From the NCBI GenBank assembly GCA_002010045.1, contig MTMJ01000028.1, positions 3,063 to 60,267 of the forward strand: 57,205 nucleotides of DNA. Direction: 5' to 3'. Made by a program: the position numbers and the translations under genes. The stretch comes from Archaeoglobus sp. JdFR-22 (GTDB lineage: Archaea; Halobacteriota; Archaeoglobi; Archaeoglobales; Archaeoglobaceae). The notes under the pieces are model-generated. The model was not told the origin of the DNA and did not search any database. It saw only the letters and a program-made list of their open reading frames with translations. Each line of letters starts with the position of its first letter. Within the stretch, counting starts at the first letter, position 1. Of the stretch, positions 8,994 to 17,500 are shown one piece after another.

Positions 8994-9704
8994 TCACTCT
9001 TCAAGTTCAATCAACTCATCAAATTTCACTTTGCCTGTATATAAGGCTGAGCCGATTATAACTCCAACTGCTCCGCTATTTTTAATATTTCTTACATCAT
9101 CCTTTGTGGTTATACCACCTGCAACATAGACTGGATTTACAGTCAGATTAACAAGATTCTGAATTTTTTCGAGGACTATTCCTTTCATCAAACCCTCCAC
9201 ATCCACATTTGTGTACAGGAAAGAGACATCGAAGTCTTCATATTCCTTTGCCAGTGATTGCGGTGAAAAGGCTGTTTTCTCACTCCAGCCTCTGACAACC
9301 ACCCTGTCTTCTCGAGCATCAAGAGCAACCATGATTTTTCCCGGATATTTTCCAGCAAGTTCTTTAACCTCATTCATTCTCTCCACTGCCATCGTTCCCG
9401 CTATCACCCTGTCAATTCCTATTGAAATTAACCTTTCTATGGGTTCTCTGCTCCTGATTCCTCCACCAACCTGAATTTCTCCGGAGAAATTCTCTCGGAT
9501 CTCTGCTATAATATCTTCATGTACAAGTTTTCCACCAAAAGCACCGCTCAGGTCGATAATATGGAGAACTTTTGATTTCCCCCCCCACATCCTTGCAACT
9601 TCAACAGGATTGTCTAAGGCGATTATCACGTCATCTTCTTTTCCCTGTCTCAGTTGAACACACTTTCCGTCTTTCAAATCAACTGCAGGAATTATTTTGA
9701 ACAT
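8994..9704 (-). CDS. hisA: ProFAR isomerase (phosphoribosylformimino-AICAR-phosphate isomerase)
   Basis: A TIM barrel of 236 residues catalysing the Amadori rearrangement of ProFAR to PRFAR in histidine synthesis. Catalytic Asp in IPAVDLKDGKCVQL; phosphate loops IQVGGGIRSREPIE and YVAGGITTKDDVRN plus GVIIGSALYTG. It is the first gene of hisA-hisB-metG. A TATA box at about 9725-9737 places the transcript start at the ATG, although GAGG also sits close to the start. Confidence 0.96.
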   Translation of the reverse strand: MFKIIPAVDLKDGKCVQLRQGKEDDVIIALDNPVEVARMWGGKSKVLHIIDLSGAFGGKLVHEDIIAEIRENFSGEIQVGGGIRSREPIERLISIGIDRVIAGTMAVERMNEVKELAGKYPGKIMVALDAREDRVVVRGWSEKTAFSPQSLAKEYEDFDVSFLYTNVDVEGLMKGIVLEKIQNLVNLTVNPVYVAGGITTKDDVRNIKNSGAVGVIIGSALYTGKVKFDELIELEE

Positions 9705-9724
9705 CCTCTGCTTTTTTGCCCTCG

Positions 9725-9737
9725 TTTTATAAATAGT
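9725..9737 (-). promoter_or_regulatory. TATA box for hisA-hisB-metG
   Basis: On the minus strand CTATTTATAAAAC is centred about 26 nt before the hisA ATG, which fits a leaderless or nearly leaderless archaeal promoter. Confidence 0.55.
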
Positions 9738-9996
9738 TTATTTTCTTTTTATGAATAGAACCCTTCTGGTCTGGACATTATCTCATCTAACATTTATATT
9801 CATCTTAAGACAGTTCTTGAATAATTGCTGCACAGAGTCCTTTTTCTATGAAAGTATCACATGAAGATTTCCGGAGATAGTTAAAGAATTATAAAGTTTT
9901 ATAAAGCTTTCAGGACAAAATTTTTAACTATTGAATACAGATAGATAAAAGTGTCTTTATTTAATTCGAAGTTCAAGATTGATTCAGGTGATGAAA

Positions 9997-11472
9997 ATGA
10001 AGTTGAAGTGGATATCTGCACTCGTGTTGGTTTTGATGCTGGCGGGAAGTGTAAGTGCGATGGCACAGCAACAAAGCATGGATGACGAAGGGAAAGCAGT
10101 TGGTGTTGAAGCTGAAGTCAATATAGCAGAAAACCATACAGGCAAAATTGAAGTTGAAAGCGGAGTGGATGTGTCAGTAAGTGAAGATTCTGAAAAATCT
10201 GAAGTAGAAGTTGATGTAGATACAAGCACAGAAACTCCGGCAGGAGAAACCCAGACAGAAGTAAGTATTAAAAAGGGAGGAATAGCGAAACCAGCGATTC
10301 AAAGAGAGAGAATCAGTGAGAGACTCAAAGAAAGAATACAGAAATATACGATGATTAAGAATACCTCGCTGACTGAAAAGCAGAGGGTAATAAAGGTTAG
10401 GGAACAGTTACATATCAAGATTCAAAATGCAAGGCAGGCTTCTATTGAGGCGGCGAATAAATACACAATTGCGAAGCAGAATTATCTCGAGGCGAAGAAG
10501 CATGGTATTGCACCAGTTCATGCGAGAACAATGCTTCACACTGGCTCGGATTATATGGAAAGGTGGCTTGACAGGATTGAGCTTGCAGTAATCAACTCTG
10601 AGGGAATGAATGACGAAACAAAGCTTGCAATTCTCGATAAAATTGATGAATACAGTGTGGAGATAGCAGATAAGAAAGCACAGTTGAATGAGACTGAGGA
10701 CATTGCGGAGATGAAAGAAATAGCAAGGGAGTTAAATGATTATTGGAAAGAAGTAAGATTATTCATACGATCCGTTGTTTACCAGCTTGCCGCCGAAAAA
10801 CTGGAAAATGTTATTGAAAAAGCTGATGACGTCTCCCTGAGGATCAGAGAAAAAATTGAAGAAATGAAGGCTGCTGGCGAAGACACAGCAAAGCTTGAGG
10901 AATTACTTGCAGATTATGAAGAGAACATTGAACTTGCCAGAGAAAATGTTGAGGAGGCAAAAGATACGCTTTCTGATGCTACAACGCTCGAAGAAGTCAG
11001 AGAGGGACACAAGCTCATAATAGAGGCATCAAGATATCTCAAAGATGCGTTCAAAGATGTTAGATTGATGACAAAAGAGTACAGAAAAGGAGTCTTTTTC
11101 GGAAATGAGACGGGCGAGCTCTTTGCAAAGGGAGACGGTAAGGCAGTGATTCAGGGAACGGGCATAATTGTTGTTCAGGGAAATGGCACAGTTACAGTTG
11201 ACCCTGACACAGCCGTTAAGGCGGCAACAGGATTCGGCGCTAAAACCACGGGCGGTGGTATCTCGGAGATTAAAGGTAAAGGAGTGGTTGTAGTCAGAGG
11301 TGAAAATGTGGCAGTGACAATTGAAGGTGTTAATCTAAAAATTGTTGCAAAAGGTCACGGCTCTGTATATCTTGAAGGAAATGGTACGTACAAAGTTAAG
11401 AAGCTGCCAACATCAGAGATGATTGAAGAAGAATATGATGGAGCAGTTACGATAGAATTTGGAGGTGCATGA
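9997..11472 (+). CDS. Secreted coiled-coil protein with glycine-rich beta C terminus
   Basis: Family not recognised. About 491 residues: a signal peptide (MKLKWISALVLVLMLAGSVSA), an acidic Val/Glu/Ser-rich stretch (about 25-90), a long helical, probably coiled-coil region (about 95-365, rich in Glu/Lys/Ala/Arg), and a C-terminal repeat region (about 370-470) where short strands with Gly-x-Gly turns alternate (VIQGTGIIVVQGNG; VVVVRGENVAVTIEG; KGHGSVYLEGNG). It resembles a surface stalk with a small beta-solenoid or sandwich head. The ATG at 9997 is preferred because AGGTG lies six bases before it; TTG 9979 and ATG 9991 are in frame. Its stop region carries the ribosome site of the following lipoprotein gene, so both are co-translated. 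Confidence 0.8.
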   Translation: MKLKWISALVLVLMLAGSVSAMAQQQSMDDEGKAVGVEAEVNIAENHTGKIEVESGVDVSVSEDSEKSEVEVDVDTSTETPAGETQTEVSIKKGGIAKPAIQRERISERLKERIQKYTMIKNTSLTEKQRVIKVREQLHIKIQNARQASIEAANKYTIAKQNYLEAKKHGIAPVHARTMLHTGSDYMERWLDRIELAVINSEGMNDETKLAILDKIDEYSVEIADKKAQLNETEDIAEMKEIARELNDYWKEVRLFIRSVVYQLAAEKLENVIEKADDVSLRIREKIEEMKAAGEDTAKLEELLADYEENIELARENVEEAKDTLSDATTLEEVREGHKLIIEASRYLKDAFKDVRLMTKEYRKGVFFGNETGELFAKGDGKAVIQGTGIIVVQGNGTVTVDPDTAVKAATGFGAKTTGGGISEIKGKGVVVVRGENVAVTIEGVNLKIVAKGHGSVYLEGNGTYKVKKLPTSEMIEEEYDGAVTIEFGGA

Positions 11473-11475
11473 AGG

Positions 11476-11709
11476 ATGAAGCTGAAGCTTTTTGCAATAG
11501 CAATCCTTCTCACCTCGCTTATGGCAGGATGTATGGAACAGAAAGAGCTTGCAGAACAGATTACTGAGACTCCACTGGAGACGGTAGAAGTTGAACAACC
11601 TGCAACAGAAGAAGTACAGGAGATAACCACTCTCGAGAGCGACATAAGTGAAATAGATGAACTGTTAAATGAACTTCAGGAGCTTGAAGAGCTGAATTTT
11701 GATATTTAA
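11476..11709 (+). CDS. Small predicted lipoprotein
   Basis: 77 residues with a classical lipobox, LLTSLMAGC, so Cys18-19 should be lipid-modified after cleavage. The mature part is about 58 residues, strongly acidic (Glu/Asp/Thr), ending in a leucine/glutamate helix (ELLNELQELEEL) that could form a coiled coil. GGAGGTG inside the end of the preceding gene provides the ribosome site, and only three bases separate the two genes. A partner role for the coiled-coil protein is plausible but unproven. Confidence 0.75.
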   Translation: MKLKLFAIAILLTSLMAGCMEQKELAEQITETPLETVEVEQPATEEVQEITTLESDISEIDELLNELQELEELNFDI

Positions 11710-11729
11710 TTTTTATTTTATTTTTCGTT
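11706..11729 (+). terminator. Oligo-T terminator after the lipoprotein gene
   Basis: A T-rich run with three T-tracts follows the stop codon directly. Archaeal RNA polymerase terminates at such tracts without a hairpin. The converging cofH ends at 11718. Confidence 0.5.
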
Positions 11730-12731
11730 AATAATATTGTAGACTGTATCTCTCTGCCTCGGTTCTCTACCAGCCCTTTCAATAATTTGTCTCAATTCCT
11801 CGATACTCAAGAATTCTCCAGAACTTGATCCGGCGAGTTTTGATATATTTTCTTCCATGAGGGTGCCACCGACATCATTTGCCCCGGTAAAGAGTGCAGC
11901 CTGTACAAGCTTTGTTCCAAGCTTAACCCATGATGCCTGAATATTCGTTATTTCTGGATGGAGTATGATTCTGGAGATTGCTATAACAAGCAAATCTTCA
12001 AAACCAGAGCTACCTTTTGCAATCTTTCCGAGTTCGTTATTTTTCCACATAAATGGAAGCGGTATAAACTCTGTAAAACCTCCTGTACTCTGCTGGATTT
12101 TTTTAATGGTATTCAGATGATTAATTCTATCCTCCCAGCTCTCAATATGACCATACATCATAGTGGCAGTCGTTGGAATTCCTTCTTCATGTGCGCTGAC
12201 AATAACGTCTATCCATTCCTGCGTACTGATTTTCTGTGGGCATATCTGCTTTCTGATTCTATCATCAAGTATTTCAGCAGCAGTCCCGGGAATCGAGTTC
12301 AGGCCTGCATTTTTTAACTCTTTAATCACGTCTCTAGAATCCATTACACTGTTCTTAGCTGCATGGTAAATCTCCATCGGAGAAAATGCATGTATATGGA
12401 TGTCTTCAGAAACCTCTCTTACAGAATTCAGTATGGATTTATAGAACTCAAGGTCAGCATCAGGCAGCAATCCTCCCTGAATACACACCTCAGTGCAACC
12501 ATAATCAACAGCTTCCCTGACTTTCTCTTCTATCTCTTCCAGAGTGAGCTTATATTTCCTGCGATTGCTGAACGAACAGAATTTACACCTATTTACACAT
12601 ATGTCTGTAAAGTTTATATTCCTGTTTACAACGTAGGTTACCTCACTGCCAACCGTCTCTTCTCTCAGGGTGTCAGCCCTCTTAAAAATCTCAAAAGGAT
12701 TATCGAGCAGTTTCAGATACTGTTGTAACAT
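11718..12731 (-). CDS. cofH: F0 synthase subunit 2 (radical SAM)
   Basis: 337 residues. The radical-SAM cluster motif is CVNRCKFCSF near residue 45, and the chain shows CofH-type segments (YGCTEVCIQGGLLPD, HIHAFSPMEI, GLNSIPGTAAEIL). CofH joins 5-amino-6-ribitylaminouracil to a tyrosine-derived radical; with CofG it makes 7,8-didemethyl-8-hydroxy-5-deazariboflavin (F0), precursor of coenzyme F420. The start overlaps the end of cofG by 19 bp and is preceded by GGAGGGTTTCAG, giving coupled translation. Menaquinone-pathway MqnC/MqnE are relatives, but the cofG neighbour settles the assignment. Confidence 0.93.
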   Translation of the reverse strand: MLQQYLKLLDNPFEIFKRADTLREETVGSEVTYVVNRNINFTDICVNRCKFCSFSNRRKYKLTLEEIEEKVREAVDYGCTEVCIQGGLLPDADLEFYKSILNSVREVSEDIHIHAFSPMEIYHAAKNSVMDSRDVIKELKNAGLNSIPGTAAEILDDRIRKQICPQKISTQEWIDVIVSAHEEGIPTTATMMYGHIESWEDRINHLNTIKKIQQSTGGFTEFIPLPFMWKNNELGKIAKGSSGFEDLLVIAISRIILHPEITNIQASWVKLGTKLVQAALFTGANDVGGTLMEENISKLAGSSSGEFLSIEELRQIIERAGREPRQRDTVYNIINEK

Positions 12732-13687
12732 CTGAAACCCTCCGGGTCTGAAAGCGACACAACCAGTTCCGAGATTTCAATACTGAACCATTTCTTCTTG
12801 ATATACTGCGGATAGATTGGAAGCCTTTCTTTCAGGTGAAATTCACCTCTCAACTGCTTTTTGATTTCGTTCTCAGATGGAAATGGATGTTCAGGATTTA
12901 TAAAGTCTATGAAGTCAGAAATTCCTCCAAGATCCCGTGCACCAGCCTTTAGAAGGGGGTAGATATCAAGAAGATTTGGAGGAATCTGTATCGTAACCTC
13001 GTTATTGAGAAGCTGTCTTCCAGCCTTCACAGTTTTCAGAATTTCTTGTGGTTCTGGAGGTGGCGTATTCATCATCTCAGTTCCTTTTTTAGGCTGAAAA
13101 TTCTGAATTATTACTTCCTGAATGTGGCCATAATTCTCATATAGCTCATTAATCACTTCAAGGCTGTAAATTCTGTCTTCTTCAGTCTCACCGATTCCAA
13201 CAAGAATACCTGTTGTGAATGGAACCGATAGTTTTCCAGCCTCCTTGATCATTTTGATTCTCTTCTCTGGCTTCTTTCCCGGACTGCTGGTATGGCATTC
13301 AAGTTCAACTGCCTGCTCGAGCATCAAACCCATGCTTGCGTTGAAGGGTTTTAATTTTTTGATTTCTTCTCTTGACAGAATCCCCGCATTTGTGTGCGGA
13401 AGGAAGCCCATAGAGATTGCAATCCTGTTCATTTCTGCAACATAGCTGATGAAATCTTTATAACCGAGCTGTTTCAGTTTTTCTGCAATCTCAGGATATA
13501 TATCTGGCTTCTCACCAAACGTAAAAAGAGCTTCACTCGCATTTTTTGCTCTCACGAGCAGTTCTCTGACCTCTTCTGGAGATAAGAGTTCAGGATTACT
13601 GGAACGAAAGCCACAATACGCACATCTATTCCTGCATGCATTTGTGATTGGGATAAAAATGTTTTTTGAATATGTAACAACCTCCAC
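12713..13687 (-). CDS. cofG: F0 synthase subunit 1 (radical SAM)
   Basis: 324 residues with the radical-SAM motif CRNRCAYCGF near residue 18 and CofG-type segments (PHTNAGILSREEI, SMGLMLEQ, PFTTGILVGIGET, EVIIQNFQPKKGT, DLGGISD). CofG closes the deazaflavin ring on the CofH product. The start is GTG at 13687; a TATATAAA box at 13708-13716 places transcription start on it, so the message is leaderless. It heads a two-gene cofG-cofH operon, which implies F420-dependent redox metabolism. Confidence 0.93.
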   Translation of the reverse strand: MEVVTYSKNIFIPITNACRNRCAYCGFRSSNPELLSPEEVRELLVRAKNASEALFTFGEKPDIYPEIAEKLKQLGYKDFISYVAEMNRIAISMGFLPHTNAGILSREEIKKLKPFNASMGLMLEQAVELECHTSSPGKKPEKRIKMIKEAGKLSVPFTTGILVGIGETEEDRIYSLEVINELYENYGHIQEVIIQNFQPKKGTEMMNTPPPEPQEILKTVKAGRQLLNNEVTIQIPPNLLDIYPLLKAGARDLGGISDFIDFINPEHPFPSENEIKKQLRGEFHLKERLPIYPQYIKKKWFSIEISELVVSLSDPEGFRCYNSI

Positions 13688-13707
13688 AATTCCGGATATC
13701 AGGTGTA

Positions 13708-13716
13708 ATTTATATA
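13708..13716 (-). promoter_or_regulatory. TATA box for cofG-cofH
   Basis: TATATAAA on the minus strand, centred about 26 nt before the GTG start, in the range that gives a leaderless transcript. Confidence 0.6.
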
Positions 13717-13839
13717 TCTTGCTACTTTAAAGTGTGTGAAGTCATCTACCTATTTATGTTGCAGTGAAAGATTTGAGGAAGAATGCAGACATAATCCTGT
13801 TAGCACTGGAGACTCCAGAATGATTGAAGAAATTCTGCT

Positions 13840-14589
13840 TCAGCGTCCCCTCAACACAAAGTAAATCACGAGAGCCGAGAACACTCCTGCTATTATTAAG
13901 ATAACCTGAGTTGCTGGCAATCCCTTCTCCACTTTTTCCTGCGTTGTTTCTGTAACTTCCGGGGATGGAGAAGGTGCTGGTGATGTTGCTGTTGGTTTTG
14001 GAGTTGAAGGTAGTACAGGTATTGAAATGCCCGGAGTTTTGGTGGGTGAAGTTGTAGGTGTTGCTGTCTCTTCAGGCGTTGCAGTAGGAAGTGGTAAACC
14101 ACCTCCACCACCTCCACCACCTCCAGTCTGTTGCGAGTCAGAAGGCGTCTTGCACTTTACTGAACCCTCCTGCCAGCTGACATTGTTTATTTCATTACCG
14201 AAATTGTCAAACAACAGGCTGTTCTGGAAAATGAGTGGAGTTGAGCATTCTGTTAAACACTTGACGGTTAAAGTTCCTACAGAGTGAACTCCACTCAGTA
14301 CCGAGATACTTGCAAAGGTTATGAACTCTTTTCCATCTTCTGAGGAATTCCACCCCCACAATTCTGAAGTGTTAGCATAACTGATAACATCAATACAATC
14401 AGGATTGTAAATCAGCTCAATCTGCCCACCTTGAAAGTCTGGAACATCTGCAAATATTTTTATTTCCGTTGTTTTTGACACATCAAGATTGGAATTCTGG
14501 GGAGAGAAATACACATACATTTCCTGTGCTTCTGCATGCACAAGCAGCATCCATGCTATTACTATCAAATATACTACTTTTTTCTTCAT
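13840..14589 (-). CDS. Membrane-anchored cohesin-domain protein
   Basis: 249 residues. Signal peptide 1-21; a cohesin-like beta sandwich about 24-147, with the family's dimer-sheet motifs (TEIKIFADVPDFQGGQIEL, then IYNPDCIDVIS and a GTLTVKC strand); nine consecutive glycines 156-164; a Pro/Thr/Ser stalk 165-222; and one transmembrane helix 227-246 followed by RGR. Cohesins bind dockerins in cellulosomes and also occur singly in archaea. Cys65, 111, 115 and 146 could form disulfides. The ATG at 14589 is chosen because GGAGGT, made by the last codons of the dockerin gene, lies seven bases upstream; the dockerin stop is only four bases before it. So anchor and ligand are produced from one message. 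Confidence 0.85.
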   Translation of the reverse strand: MKKKVVYLIVIAWMLLVHAEAQEMYVYFSPQNSNLDVSKTTEIKIFADVPDFQGGQIELIYNPDCIDVISYANTSELWGWNSSEDGKEFITFASISVLSGVHSVGTLTVKCLTECSTPLIFQNSLLFDNFGNEINNVSWQEGSVKCKTPSDSQQTGGGGGGGGGLPLPTATPEETATPTTSPTKTPGISIPVLPSTPKPTATSPAPSPSPEVTETTQEKVEKGLPATQVILIIAGVFSALVIYFVLRGR

Positions 14590-14593
14590 TCTT

Positions 14594-17500
14594 TTAACCT
14601 CCATTACAGCAATTCAGGGGATAGCCGTAAGTGATGTTATTGAGAATCAAAATCACATCTCCAACGTTTATTTTGTCATTACAGTTCATATCTGCTTTCT
14701 GCTGGCTGCACATTGAGTAGCCATATGTGATATGATTCAGAAGCAGAATTGCATCCCCCATATTTGTTTCTCCATTGCAATTTACATCTCCGCACTCAAC
14801 TTCGGACATGTTGACTTCGAATTGCTCTGCTCTATAATAAGATGTCAGATAAGTATTCATCCTTTCGTCAACAACTGACAAGTTGTCGTCATATATCTTT
14901 GTGGAGAAATTGTAATTTCCATCAATACCTCTGTCTCTTATATCATAGCCATCAAACTCGAGTTTTACCACCTGAATACCCGTGCCGAATGAAACAGTCT
15001 CATAGATATTGGTTATGAAGCCTCCGTCACCGTGCAAACTGCCGTAGATAGTATAGTTTCCACTCTGCGTTACATTCAGGCTCATATTAACGACGAGATA
15101 GTTATAAAGAACATTGTTGTTGGTATCCAGACCATAGTCCTCGATGACCTCAACAAACGATGCAGTTTTACCCTGGAAGTTCGAGCTATTGTAGGAAGCT
15201 GTGGTTGTATTTTCTGCCTTTCCAACCAATCCGGGGTTGTGGGAGTAGAGTTTAACTCCAACCACGTCATAAGGCCCATCTTCACCGCTGTTTGCTATTT
15301 CAACCCCGCTGAAAGTTAAATTGACGACTCTATCACCAGATTCAAGGTAGAGTGTTTCCGATGAGTGCGTAATCCTTTTGCTGTCCTTGTAAAGAGAGCC
15401 AGTAATTGTGTAATCACCCGCCTTTGAAAGATTTACTTCAAATCCTATTTTCAGGAAGTCAATTAGGGTGTCGTTATTGGTGTCAATCGCTTCTTCACTA
15501 ACCTTTTTCATCTCCGTAACAATGTTTATCGGAAGAACTGCAATATTATTTGTCTCATCAACCTCTTCAATAGAGTTGTTGTAATCAGCTACAACAAAGA
15601 AGCTGTACTTTCCTGCAGGCAGTACTGTATTGAACGTGATAACTGCTGATTGGTTAGATTCGATAGAGGATATGTTTTCTGTTTCAATTATCGCACTCTC
15701 ATTGATAACTGACGTTCCATTCACAACCATATACGGATTATGTATGAAGAGTGCAACAGTCACGTTTTCTGCAATTCTGCTCCCAGTGTTCCTTACAATC
15801 ACATTTATTGTTGCGTTTTCAGCAAAATCATTTGAAACGGAGATGCTCTCTCTCATCATCTCTAAATCTGAACCTACAACTACAGAAAAGATTTCAATGT
15901 TGTTTGTCTCATCTCCTTCTGTAACTGTATTGTTTTTATCAAGCACAAGATAAATGTAGTAATATCCTTCATTAAGCCCGCTGATATTCCATACTGCAGT
16001 AACGTTTGCAGTTTCATTAACGTCAAGAACGCCAAGAGCCTGCCTGTCTATCAGCACCTTATCATCCATTATGGGAGAAGTGCTGTAGTAGAAACTGACA
16101 TTGGATGTGCTGGATGCATAATATCCGCGGTTAATCACTGTTGTATTTATCGAGATTTTATCGTAATCTGGTCTGGTGATGTATATAATGCGGTGAGCCA
16201 TATCAGGAAGCAATACAGATTTGAACGCAACGTTATTGCTCTCATTTTCTTCCAAAATCATATCTCCAGCATCTACTGTTACGTAAATTGTATGCTGCTC
16301 TTTGTCAGGTACAGTCCAGTTGATTGAGACCTCTACTGACTCAGAACCCCTCAGCAGTCCAGTTGATGTAATTCCAATAGCTTTATCGCCATCACTGAAT
16401 CTGATAACTGCATTGCTCACTGCAAGGTCTCCGGAATTGTGTATGTTTGCTTTTATTGTGATGGAACTGCCAGGAACTGGATTTGACGGGATGAAGGATA
16501 TGTCTTCGTTTGAAATCTCCAGATCAGTAAAGATTTTGTGTGTTACAAGATACAGGCTTGCATTTCCGATCTCAGTAGTTGTAATGTTCATTGTCTGGTT
16601 TAAAGTCACATTAACAGTAACTGTCTCATTCTGCAGAATAACTTCTTTTCTTACGTATGTGTTAACAATCTGATTCTGCGAATCTATCAATGGGGAGAAG
16701 CTCTGCTCAAGGTCTGCATCTTCTGTGAGGGTATTGCTCATGCTCCATGTACTGTGTTCTCTATCATAAACCGAGTAGAATATATTCAGACTATCACCTT
16801 CATACGACTGCCATAAAATAACCGGGTTATCGAGAGGATTTTTGGTCAGCTTCAGTTCTTCAATCGAATGAGATGAGGTAATTAAGTCAGGTTCTGACCA
16901 TGTTCCGTTGTATGTGGAGTACAGGATTACTTCTTCCGTTTCGTTGGCAGTTGAATTGTCCCTCACCCATACAACCAAGCTTTCATTATCAAAGAAGATA
17001 ACATCGGGCAATCTGTCTTCTCTGCTGTTGTCGGTGAACCTTACCTTATCAGACCAGTTAATTCCATCGAACATTGAATAGAGGACTTCTTTGTCTGCAG
17101 TAGTTGATGAATTGCCATCCATATCTTCAGTCCATACCGCAATAGCACTACTGTTCGAGAAGTCAAAGTGAAGATTGTCCGTGATTCTTAAATCTGAGAA
17201 CGCCTTCTTTTCTGGAGAAAAGGCAGTACCATTCCAGATGCTGTAGTAGTAATCATTTTCGAGAGAATGGTTACCTGTTGCATTGTTGCCCACATAAACC
17301 TCATTTCTGGGATTCTTCATCCACATAACCATTGTTCTATCATTGTCAGCAACTACATCTGGATTGTAATCGAAGAAGGAATCATTTGTGATTAGCTCAG
17401 GATGTGTCCAGTATCCGTTGGCATAAATTGAATATGCTATTTCCGCATACTTCACAATCTCGCTGAAGTTGTCCGGGTTTGCGGGCAGACTTTCGTTGTT

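Noticed and set aside
11718-13687. Reading the two radical-SAM genes as menaquinone (MqnC/MqnE) enzymes
   Set aside because: Adjacent overlapping CofG- and CofH-type sequences fit F0 synthase; no other futalosine-pathway gene is nearby.
14098-14132. Run of GGTGG units at the poly-glycine coding part as a regulatory or slippage element
   Set aside because: It encodes nine Gly at the cohesin-stalk joint, a normal flexible linker; slippage is possible but there is no evidence for it here.
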